Source: Siphonodentalium dalli (lineage: Eukaryota > Mollusca > Scaphopoda > Gadilida > Siphonodentaliidae). Taken from it: a stretch of DNA of 64,000 nucleotides. The stretch is from contig CP136063.1 of the NCBI GenBank assembly GCA_032622095.1, positions 271,927,426-271,991,425 on the forward strand, written 5' to 3'. The notes under the pieces were generated by a model. It made no database searches. It had not been told where the DNA came from and saw only the letters and a program-made list of their open reading frames with translations. Made by a program: the position numbers and the translations under genes. Of this stretch, positions 1 through 10,400 are shown in pieces; position 1 is the first letter of the stretch; the number at the start of each line of letters is the position of its first letter.

Positions 1-112
1 TACAAATAAAGAACGCTCATTGTTAGTCTATTCCTGGTATGTTACAAATAAAGAACGCTCATTGTTCGTCTATTCCTGGTATGTTACAAATAAAGAGCGT
101 TCATCGTTAGTC

Positions 113-154
113 TATTCCTGGTATGTTACAAATAAAGAACGCTCATTGTTAGTC
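113..154. repeat. Reference 42-bp monomer (GAACGCTC form)
   Basis: This exemplar matches the consensus of the 42-bp class. Landmarks: TTCCTGG at monomer positions 3-9, ATGTTAC at 11-17, AAATAAAG at 18-25, GAACGCTC at 25-32 with the only CpG of the unit at 28-29, and TTGTTAGTC at 34-42. Read in the open frame it gives LVYSWYVTNKERSL, 14 residues, which is why runs of this class look coding. Confidence 0.95.
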
Positions 155-196
155 TATTCCTGGTATGTTACAAATAAAGAGCGTTCATCGTTAGTC
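155..196. repeat. Alternate 42-bp monomer (GAGCGTTC plus CATCG form)
   Basis: This is the second common 42-bp form. It differs from the preceding monomer by A to G and C to T in the 8-bp core (GAACGCTC to GAGCGTTC), and by T to C in CATTG, giving CATCG and a second CpG. The two core changes are silent in the open frame, while the third turns Leu into Ser. The two forms alternate in many blocks, making an 84-bp dimer. Confidence 0.9.
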
Positions 197-364
197 TATT
201 CCTGGTATGTTAGAAATAAAGAACGCTCATTGATTGTCTATTCCTGGTATGTTACAAATAAAGAACACTCATTGTTAGTCTATTCCTGGTATGTTATAAA
301 TAAAGAGCGTTCATTGTTAGTCTATTCATGATATATTACACATAAAGAACGCTCATTGTTAGTC

Positions 365-407
365 TTACTCCTGGTATGTTACAAATAAAGAACGCTCATT
401 GTTAGTC
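365..407. repeat. Reference 43-bp monomer class
   Basis: This exemplar carries one extra T at the unit boundary, so the unit begins TTACTCCTGG or TTATTCCTGG instead of TATTCCTGG. Each such monomer shifts the open frame by one and brings TAA or TAG into it, ending every reading frame in the array. The 43-bp class is concentrated in the stretches between the frame-open blocks rather than scattered evenly. Confidence 0.92.
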
Positions 408-1254
408 TTACTCCTGGTATGTTACAAATAAAGAGCGTTCATTGTTAGTCTTACTCCTGGTATGTTACAAATAAAGAGAGTTCATTGTTAGTCTATTCCT
501 GGTATGTTACAAATAAAGAACCCTCATTGTTAGTCTATTCCTGGATTGTAACCAACAAAGAACGTCCATTGTTAGTCTTATTCATGGTATGTTACAAATA
601 AAGAACGCTCATTGTTAGTCTATTCCTGGTATGTTACAAATAAAGAGCGTTCATCGTTAGTCTATTCCTGGTATGTTACAAATAAAGAACGCTCATTGTT
701 AGTCTATTCCTGGTATGTTACAAATAAAGAGCGTTCATTGTTAGTCTATTCCTGGTATGTTACAAATAAAGAACGCTCATTGTTTGTCTATTCCTGGTAT
801 GTTACAAATAAAGAACGCTCACCGTTAGTCTATTCCTGGTATGTTATAAATAAAGAGCGTTTATTGTTAGTCTATTCCTCGTTTGTTATAAATAAAGAGC
901 GTACATTGTTAGTCTATTCCTGATATATTACACTTAAAAAACGCTCATTGTTAGTCTTACTCCTGTTATGTTACAAATAAAGAGCGTTCATTGTTAGTCT
1001 TACTCCTGGTATGTTTCAAATAAAGAATGTTCATTGTTAGTCTATTCCTGGTATGTTACACACAAAGAGCGTTCATTGTCAGTCTACTCATTGTATATTA
1101 CCAATAAAGACCGTCCCTTGTTAGTATATTCATGGTATGTTACAAATAAAGATCGTTCATTGTTAGTCTTATTCCTGGTATGTTACAAATAAAGAGCGTT
1201 CATTGTTAGTCTTACACATTGTATGTTACAAATAAAGAGCGTTCACTGTTAGTC

Positions 1255-1296
1255 ACCTCCTGACAAATAACCAATACTGAGCGTTCATTGTTAGTC
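1255..1296. repeat. Divergent marker monomer (CACCTCCTGAC type)
   Basis: This monomer keeps the 42-bp length and the normal GAGCGTTC...TTGTTAGTC right half, but its left half is scrambled: CCTCCTGACAAATAACC replaces the usual TTCCTGGTATGTTAC. I count 19 copies, beginning near 1255, 3751, 6036, 7095, 10186, 15356, 21766, 24250, 26879, 30227, 34513, 37946, 42739, 46215, 48967, 53251, 56684, 58587 and 62868. It occurs once in each complete HOR unit after 25 kb and is missing from the truncated units at 17102-19052 and 38845-41008. A C to T change (CACTTCC) marks the Z-type units. Confidence 0.88.
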
Positions 1297-2540
1297 TATT
1301 CCTGGTATGTTACCAATAAAGATCATTCATTGTTAGTCTTATTCCTGTGATGTTACAAATAAACAGCGTTAATTGTTAGTCTATTCTTGGTATGTTACAA
1401 ATAAAGAGCGTTCATTGTTAGTCTTACTCCTGGTATGTTACAAATAAAGAACACTCATTGTTAGTCTATTCCTGGTATGTTATAAATAAAGAGCGTTCCT
1501 TGTTAGTATATTCATGGTATGTTACAAATAAAGATCGTGCATCGTTAGTCTTATTCCTGGTATGTTACACATAAAGAGCGTTCATTGTTAGTCTACTCAT
1601 TGTATATTACCAATAAAGAGCGTTCCTTGTTAGAAAATTCATGGTATGTTACAAATAAAGATCGTTCATTGTTAGTCTTATTCCTGGTATGTTACAAATA
1701 AAGAACGCTCATTGTTAGTCTATTCCTGGTATGTTATAAATAAAGAGCGTTCCTTGTTAGTATATTCATGGTATGTTACAATTAAAGATCGTGCATTGTT
1801 AGTCTTATTCCTGGTATGTTACACATAAAGAGCGTTCATTGTTAGTCTACTCATTGTATATTACCAATAAAGAGCGTTCCTTGTTAGAAAATTCATGGTA
1901 TGTTACAAATAAAGATCGTTCATTGTTAGTCTTATTCCTGGTATGTTACAAATAAAGAACGCTCATTGTTAGTCTATTCCTGGTATGTTACAAATAAAGA
2001 GCGTTAATTGTTAGTCTATTCCTGGTATGTAACCAACAAGGAACGTCCATTGTTAGTCTTATTCATGGTATGTTACAAATAAAGAGCGTTCATTGCTAGT
2101 CTTACTCCTGGTATGTGACAAATAAAGAACGCTCATTATTAGTCTTACTCTTGGTAGGTTACATATAAAGAGCGTTGATTGATAGTCTATTATTGGTATG
2201 TTACATATAAAGAACGCTCATTGTTAGTCTTACTCCTGGTATGTTACAAATAAAGAGTGTTCATTGTTAGTCTTACTCCTGGTATGTTACAAATAAAGAA
2301 CGCTCATTGCTAGTCTATTCCTGGTATGTTACAAATAAAGAGCGTTCATTGTTAGTCTTATTCCTGGTATGTTACAAATAAATAACGCTCATTGTTAGTC
2401 TATTCCTGGTGTGTTACAAATAAAGAGCGTTCATTGTTAGTCTATACCTGGTATGATACAAATAAAGAGCGTTCATTGTTAGTCTACTCATTGTATATTA
2501 CCAATAAAGAGCGTTCCTTGTAAGAAAATTCATGGTATGT

Positions 2541-4630
2541 TACAAATAAAGAACGCTCATTGTTCGTCTTTTCCTGGTATGTTACAAATAAAGAGCGTTC
2601 ATCGTTAGTCTATTCCTGGTATGTTATAAATAATGAGCGTTCGTCGTTAGTCTATTCCTGGTATGTTACAAATAAAGAACGCTCATTGTTAGTCTATTCC
2701 TGGTATGTTACAAATAAAGAGCGTTCATCGTTAGTCTATTCCTGGTATGTTACAAATAAAGAACGCTCATTGATTGTCTATTCCTGGTATGTTACAAATA
2801 AAGAACACTCATTGTTAGTCTATTCCTGGTATGTTATAAATAAAGAGCGTTCATTGTTAGTCTATTCATGATATATTACACATAAAGAACGCTCATTGTT
2901 AGTCTTACTCCTGGTATGTTACAAATAAAGAACGCTCATTGTTAGTCTTACTCCTGGTATGTTACAAATAAAGAGCGTTCATTGTTAGTCTTACTCCTGG
3001 TATGTTACAAATAAAGAGAGTTCATTGTTAGTCTATTCCTGGTATGTTACAAATAAAGAACCCTCTTTGTTAGTCTATTCCTGGATTGTAACCAACAAAG
3101 AACGTCCATTGTTAGTCTTATTCATGGTATGTTACAAATAAAGAACGCTCATTGTTAGTCTATTCCTGGTATGTTACAAATAAAGAGCGTTCATCGTTAG
3201 TCTATTCCTGGTATGTTACAAATAAAGAACGCTCATTGTTAGTCTATTCCTGGTATGTTACAAATAAAGAGCGTTCATCGTTAGTCTATTCCTGGTATGT
3301 TACAAATAAAGAACTCTCATTGTTTGTCTATTCCTGGTATGTTACAAATAAAGAACGCTCATCGTTAGTCTATTCCTGGTATGTTATAAATAAAGAGCGT
3401 TTATTGTTAGTCTATTCCTCGTTTGTTATAAATAAAGAGCGTTCATTGTTAGTCTATTCCTGATATATTACACATAAAGAACGCTCATTGTTAGTCTTAC
3501 TCCTGGTATGTTACAAATAAAGAATGTTCATTGTTAGTCTATTCCAGGTGTGTTACACATAAAGAGCGTTCATTGTCAGTCTACTCATTGTATATTACCA
3601 ATAAGAGCGTCCCTTGTTAGTATATTCATGGTATGTTACAAATAAAGATCGTTCATTGTTAGTCTTATTCCTGGTATGTTTCAAATAAAGAGCGTTCATT
3701 GTTAGTCTTACACATTGTATGTTACAAATAAAGAGCGTTCACTGTTAGTCACCTCCTGATAAATAACCAATACTGAGCGTTCATTGTTAGTCTATTCCTG
3801 GTATGTTACCAATAAAGATCATTCATTGTTAGTCTTATTCCTGTGATGTTACAAATAAAGAGCGTTAATTGTTAGTCTATTCTTGGTATGTTACAAATAA
3901 AGAGCGTTCATTGTTAGTCTTACTCCTGGTATGTTACAAATAAAGAACGCTCATTGTTAGTCTATTCCTGGTATGTTATAAATAAAGAGCGTTCCTTGTT
4001 AGTATATTCATGGTATGTTACAAATAAAGATCGTGCATTGTTAGTCTTATTCCTGGTATGTTACACATAAAGAGCGTTCATTGTTAGTCTACTCATTGTA
4101 TATTACCAATAAAGAGCGTTCCTTGTTAGAAAATTCATGGTATGTTACAAATAAAGATCGTTCATTGTTAGTCTTATTCCTGGTATGTTACAAATAAAGA
4201 ACGCTCATTGTTAGTCTATTCCTGGTATGTTACAAATAAAGAGCGTTAATTGTTAGTCTATTCCTGGTATGTAACCAACAAGGAACGTCCATTGTTAGTC
4301 TTACTCCTGGTATGTTACAAATAAAGAACGCTCATTATTAGTCTTACTCTTGGTATGTTACATATAAAGAGCGTTGATTGATAGTCTATTATTGGTATGT
4401 TACATATAAAGAACGCTCATTGTTAGTCTTACTCCTGGTATGTTACAAATAAAGAGTGTTCATTGTTAGTCTTACTCCTGGTATGTTACAAATAAAGAAC
4501 GCTCATTGCTAGTCTATTCCTGGTATGTTACAAATAAAAAGCGTTCATTGTTAGTCTTATTCCTGGTATGTTACAAATAAATAACGCTCATTGTTAGTCT
4601 ATTCCTGGTATGTTACACATAAAGAGCGTT
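2541..4630. repeat. Early-type HOR, copy 2
   Basis: It is in register with 1-2540 through the frame-open runs, then differs by loss of about one monomer near 3500 and use of the 41-bp monomer at 3582-3622. The open run at 3152-3463 has the GAACTCTC variant that later marks the Z-type units. The stretch 2992-4630 matches 23493-25131 at an offset of 20,501 bp, so this segment was carried into the later HOR region. Confidence 0.75.
3582..3622. repeat. 41-bp monomer class
   Basis: This monomer reads ATTACCAATAAGAGCG where others have CAATAAAGAGCG, so one A is missing and the unit is 41 bp. Copies recur near 3594, 6932, 24096, 34362, 37795, 53098, 56531 and 62717, always next to the CACCTCC or CACTTCC marker region. 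It helps separate the Z-type tail from the X and Y tails, which have CAATAAAGACCG here. Confidence 0.8.
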
Positions 4631-6727
4631 CATTGTTAGTCTATACATGGTATGATACAAATAAAGAGCGTTCATTGTTAGTCTACTCATTGTATATTAC
4701 CAATAAAGAGCGTTCCTTGTTAGAAAATTCATGGTATGTTACAAATAAAGAACGCTCATTGTTCGTCTATTCCTGGTATGTTACAAATAAAGAGCGTTCA
4801 TCGTTAGTCTATTCCTGTTATGTTACAAATAAAGAACGCTCATTGTTAGTCTATTCCTGGTATGTTACAAATAAAGAACGCTCATTGTTCGTCTATTCCT
4901 GGTATGTTACAAATAAAGAGCGTTCATCGTTAGTCTATTCCTGGTATGTTACAAATAAAGAACGCTCATTGTTAGTCTATTCCTGGTATGTTACAAATAA
5001 AGAGCGTTCATCGTTAGTCTATTCCTGGTATGTTACAAATAAAGAACGCTCATTGATTGTCTATTCCTGGTATGTTACAAATAAAGAACACTCATTGTTA
5101 GTCTATTCCTGGTATGTTATAAATAAAGAGCGTTCATTGTTAGTCTATTCATGATATATTACACATAAAGAACGCTCATTGTTAGTCTTACTCCTGGTAT
5201 GTTACAAATAAAGAACGCTCATTGTTAGTCTTACTCCTGGTATGTTACAAATAAAGAGCGTTCATTGTTAGTCTTACTCCTGGTATGTTACAAATAAAGA
5301 GAGTTCATTGTTAGTCTATTCCTGGTATGTTACAAATAAAGAACCCTCATTGTTAGTCTATTCCTGGATTGTAACCAACAAAGAACGTCCATTGTTAGTC
5401 TTATTCATGGTATGTTACAAATAAAGAACGCTCATTGTTAGTCTATTCCTGGTATGTTACAAATAAAGAGCGTTCATCGTTAGTCTATTCCTGGTATGTT
5501 ACAAATAAAGAACGCTCATTGTTAGTCTATTCCTGGTATGTTACAAATAAAGAGCGTTCATCGTTAGTCTATTTCTGGTATGTTACAAATAAAGAACGCT
5601 CATTGTTTGTCTATTCCTGGTATGTTATACATAAAGAGCGTTTATTGTTAGTCTATTCCTCGTTTGTTATAAATAAAGAGCGTTCATTGTTAGTCTATTC
5701 CTGATATATTACACATAAAGAACGCTCATTGTTAGTCTTACTCCTGGTATGTTACAAATAAAGAGCGTTCATTGTTAGTCTTACTCCTGGTATGTTTCAA
5801 ATAAAGAATGTTCATTGTTAGTCTATTCCTGGTATGTTACACACAAAGAGCGTTCATTGTCAGTCTACTCATTGTATATTACCAATAAAGACCGTCCCTT
5901 GTTAGTATATTCATGGTATGTTACAAATAAAGATCGTTCATTGTTAGTCTTATTCCTGGTATGTTACAAATAAAGAGTGTTCATTGTTAGTCTTACACAG
6001 TGTATGTTACAAATAAAGAGCGTTCACTGTTAGTCACCTCCTGACAAATAACCAATACTAAGCGTTCATTGTTAGTCTATTCCTGGTATGTTACCAATAA
6101 AGATCATTCATTGTTAGTCTTATTCCTGTGATGTTACAAATAAAGAGCGTTAATTGTTAGTCGATTCTTGGTATGTTACAAATAAAGAGCGTTCATTGTT
6201 AGTCTTACTCCTGGTATGTTACAAATAAAGAACGCTCATTGTTAGTCAATTCCTGGTATGTTATAAATAAAGAGCGTTCCTTGTTAGTATATTCATGGTA
6301 TGTTACAAATAAAGATCGTGCATTGTTAGTCTTATTCCTGGTATGTTACACATAAAGAGCGTTCATTGTTAGTCTACTCATTGTATATTACCAATAAAGA
6401 GCGTTCCTTGTTAGAAAATTCATGGTATGTTACAAATAAAGATCGTTCATTGTTAGTCTTATTCCTGGTATGTTACAAATAAAGAACGCTCATTGTTAGT
6501 CTATTCCTGGTATGTTACAAATAAAGAGCGTTAATTGTTAGTCTATTCCTGGTATGTAACCAACAAGGAACGTCCATTGTTAGTCTTACTCCTGGTATGT
6601 TACAAATAAAGAACGCTCATTATTAGTCTTACTCTTGGTATGTTACATATAAAGAGCGTTGATTGATAGTCTATTATTGGTATGTTACATATAAAGAACG
6701 CTCATTGTTAGTCTTACTCCTGGTATG
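4631..6727. repeat. Early-type HOR, copy 3
   Basis: Frame-open runs up to 5154 and at 5435-5704 correspond to those at 2560-2871 and 3152-3463 with an offset of 2,283 bp. The second run is shorter here: two monomers are missing before the GTTATACATAAAG monomer. The tail with the CACCTCC marker near 6036 and the GATCGTGC and TTGTTAGAAAATTC monomers follows in the usual order. No gene is visible. Confidence 0.72.
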
Positions 6728-7482
6728 TTATAAATAAAGAGCGTTTATTGTTAGTCTATTCCTCGTTTGTTATAAATAAAGAGCGTTCATTGTTAGTCTA
6801 TTCCTGATATATTACACATAAAGAACGCTCATTGTTAGTCTTACTCCTGGTATGTTACAAATAAAGAATGTTCATTGTTAGTCTATTCCAGGTATGTTAC
6901 ACATAAAGAGCGTTCATTGTCAGTCTACTCATTGTATATTACCAATAAGAGCGTCTCTTGTTAGTATATTCATGGTATGTTACAAATAAAGATCGTTCAT
7001 TGTTAGTCTTATTCCTGGTATGTTTCAAATAAAGAGCGTTCATTGTTAGTCTTACACATTGTATGTTACAAATAAAGAGCGTTCACTGTTAGTCACCTCC
7101 TGACAAATAACCAATACTGAGCGTTCATTGTTAGTCTATTCCTGGTATGTTACCAATAAAGATCATTCATTGTTAGTCTTATTCCTGTGATGTTACAAAT
7201 AAAGAGCGTTAATTGTTAGTCTATTCTTGGTATGTTACAAATAAAGAGCGTTCATTGTTAGTCTTACTCCTGGTATGTTACAAATAAAGAACGCTCATTG
7301 TTAGTCTATTCCTGGTATGTTATAAATAAAGAGCGTTCCTTGTTAGTATATTCATGGTATGTTACAAATAAAGATCGTGCATTGTTAGTCTTATTCCTGG
7401 TATGTTACACATAAAGAGCGTTCATTGTTAGTCTACTCATTGTATATTACCAATAAAGAGCGTTCCTTGTTAGTCTTATTCC
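6728..7482. repeat. Partial early-type HOR tail
   Basis: This tail segment restarts with the monomer carrying GAGCGTTTATTG (also at about 5623 and 3390), runs through the marker monomer near 7095 and ends at the junction with the first anchor block. From about 7216 it matches 18786 onward at an offset of 11,570 bp. Confidence 0.7.
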
Positions 7483-10400
7483 TTGTATGTTACAAATAAA
7501 GAACGCTCATTGTTAGTCTATTCCTGGTATGCTACAAATAAAGAACGCTCATTGTTAGTCTATTCCTGGTGTGTTACAAATAAAGAGCGTTCATTGTTAG
7601 TCTATACCTGGTATGATACAAATAAAGAGCGTTCATTGTTAGTCTACTCATTGTATATTACCAATAAAGAGCGTTCCTTGTTAGATAATTCATGGTATGT
7701 TACAAATAAAGAACGCTCATTGTTCGCCTATTCCTGGTATGTTACAAATAAAGAGCGTTCATCGTTAGTCTATTCCTGGTATGTTACAAATAAAGAACGC
7801 TCATTGTTAGTCTATTCCTGGTATGTTACAAATAAAGAACGCTCATTGTTCGTCTATTCCTGGTATGTTACAAATAAAGAGCGTTCATCGTTAGTCTATT
7901 CCTGGTATGTTACAAATAAAGAACGCTCATTGTTAGTCTATTCCTGGTATGTTACAAACAAAGAGCGTTCATCGTTAGTCTATTCCTGGTATGTTACAAA
8001 TAAAGAACGCTCATTGTTTGTCTATTCCTGGTATGTTACAAATAAAGAACACTCATTGTTAGTCTATTCATGGTATGTTACAAATAAAGAGCGTTCATTG
8101 TTAGTCTATTACAGGTATGTTACAAATAAAGAACGTTTATTGCTAATCTTATTCCTGGTATGTTACAAATAAAGAACGCTCATTTTTAGTTTTATTCCTG
8201 GTATGTTACAAATAAAGAGCGTTCATTGTTAGTCTATTCCTGGTATGTTACAAATAAAGAGCGTTTATTGTTTGTCTATTCCTGGTATGTAACCAACAAA
8301 GAACGTCCATTGTTAGTCTTATTCCTGGTATGTTACACATAAAGAGCGTTCATTGTTAGTATATTCATTGTTTGTTACCAATAAAGACCTTTCATTGTTA
8401 GTCTTAGTCATGGTATGTTACAAATAAAGAGCGTCCCTTGTTAGTATATTCATGGTATGTTACACATAAAGATCGTTCATTGTTAGTCTTATTCCTGGCA
8501 TGTTACAAATAAAGAGCGTTCATTGTTAGTCTTACACATTGTATGTTACAAATAAAGAGCGTTCATTGTTAGTCTATTCCTGGTTTGTTACAAATAAATA
8601 ACGCTCATTGTTATATAGTCTATTCTTGGTATGTTACAAATAAAGAGCGTTCATTGTTAGTCTTACTCCTGGTATGTTACAAATAAAGAACGCTCATTGT
8701 TAGTCTATTCCTGGTATGTTATAAATAAAGAGCGTTCCTTGTTAGTATATTCATGGTATGTTACAATTAAAGATCGTGCATTGTTAGTCTTATTCCTGGT
8801 ATGTTACACATAAAGAGCGTTCATTGTTAGTCTACTCATTGTATATTACCAATAAAGAGCGTTCCTTGTTAGAAAATTCATGGTATGTTACAAATAAAGA
8901 TCGTTCATTGTTAGTCTCATTCCTGGTATGTTACAAATAAAGAACGCTCATTGTTAGTCTATTCCTGGTATGTTACAAATAAAGAACGCTCATTGTTCGT
9001 CTATTCCTGGTATGTTACAAATAAAGAGCGTTCATCGTTAGTCTATTCCTGGTATGTTACAAATAAAGAACGCTCATTGTTAGTCTATTCCTGGTATGTT
9101 ACAAATAAAGAGCGTTCATCGTTAGTCTATTCCTGGTATGTTAGAAATAAAGAACGCTCATTGATTGTCTATTCCTGGTATGTTACAAATAAAGAACGCT
9201 CATTGTTAGTCTATTCCTGGTATGTTATAAATAAAGAGCGTTCATTGTTAGTCTATTCATGATATATTACACATAAAGAACGCTCATTGTTAGTCTTACT
9301 CCTGGTATGTTACAAATAAAGAACGCTCATTGTTAGTCTTACTCCTGGTATGTTACAAATAAAGAGCGTTCATTGTTAGTCTTACTCCTGGTATGTTACA
9401 AATAAAGAGAGTTCATTGTAAGTCTATTCCTGGTGAGTTACAAATAAAGAACCCTCATTGTTAGTCTATTCCTGGATTGTAACCAACAAAGAACGTCCAT
9501 TGTTAGTCTTATTCATGGTATGTTACAAATAAAGAACGCTCATTGTTAGTCTATTCCTGGTATGTTACAAATAAAGAGCGTTCATCGTTAGTCTATTCCT
9601 GGTATGTTACAAATAAAGAACGCTCATTGTTAGTCTATTCCTGGTATGTTACAAATAAAGAGCGTTCATTGTTAGTCTATTCCTGGTATGTTACAAATAA
9701 AGAACGCTCATTGTTTGTCTATTCCTGGTATGTTACAAATAAAGAACGCTCACCGTTAGTCTATTCCTGGTATGTTATAAATAAAGAGCGTTTATTGTTA
9801 GTCTATTCCTCGTTTGTTATAAATAAAGAGCGTACATTGTTAGTCTATTCCTGATATATTACACATAAAAAACGCTCATTGTAAGTCTTACTCCTGGTAT
9901 GTTACAAATAAAGAGCGTTCATTGTTAGTCTTACTCCTGGTATGTTTCAAATAAAGAATGTTCATTGTTAGTCTATTCCTGGTATGTTGCACACAAAGAG
10001 CGTTCATTGTCAGTCTACTCATTGTATATTACCAATAAAGACCGTCCCTTGTTAGTATATTCATGGTATGTTACAAATAAAGATCGTTCATTGTTAGTCT
10101 TATTCCTGGTATGTTACAAATAAAGAGCGTTCATTGTTAGTCTTACACATTGTATGTTACAAATAAAGAGCGTTCACTGTTAGTCACCTCCTGACAAATA
10201 ACCAATACTGAGCGTTCATTGTTAGTCTATTCCTGGTATGTTACCAATAAAGATCATTCATTGTTAGTCTTATTCCTGTGATGTTACAAATAAACAGCGT
10301 TAATTGTTAGTCTATTCTTGGTATGTTACAAATAAAGAGCGTTCATTGTTAGTCTTACTCCTGGTATGTTACAAATAAAGAACACTCATTGTTAGTCTAT

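Larger units (their letters stand above)
1..2540. repeat. Early-type HOR, copy 1 (about 2.5 kb)
   Basis: This stretch contains frame-open runs of 42-bp monomers at 20-331 and 612-923 separated by 43-bp-rich tracts, then the CACCTCC marker near 1255. The open runs recur 2,540 bp later (2560 and 3152). The same segment is found again from 8932 and from 20502. It lacks the 16-monomer anchor block that defines the later HOR units. No gene is visible. Confidence 0.8.

Noticed and set aside
113-154. A 21-bp ancestral half-repeat inside the 42-bp monomer
   Set aside because: The only resemblance between halves is GTTA at positions 13-16 and 36-39, 23 bp apart. That is too weak to support an internal duplication.
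7483-8172. A protein-coding gene for a 14-residue repeat protein (229 codons), and the similar frames elsewhere
   Set aside because: It is one of many frames created because 42 is a multiple of 3 and one frame of the monomer lacks stops. Starts are only TTG or internal, ends fall at 43-bp monomers, and the frame is broken repeatedly through the array.
8611-8620. TATATAG as a TATA-box promoter
   Set aside because: It is a 4-bp insertion in one repeat variant, copied with each HOR, with no gene downstream.
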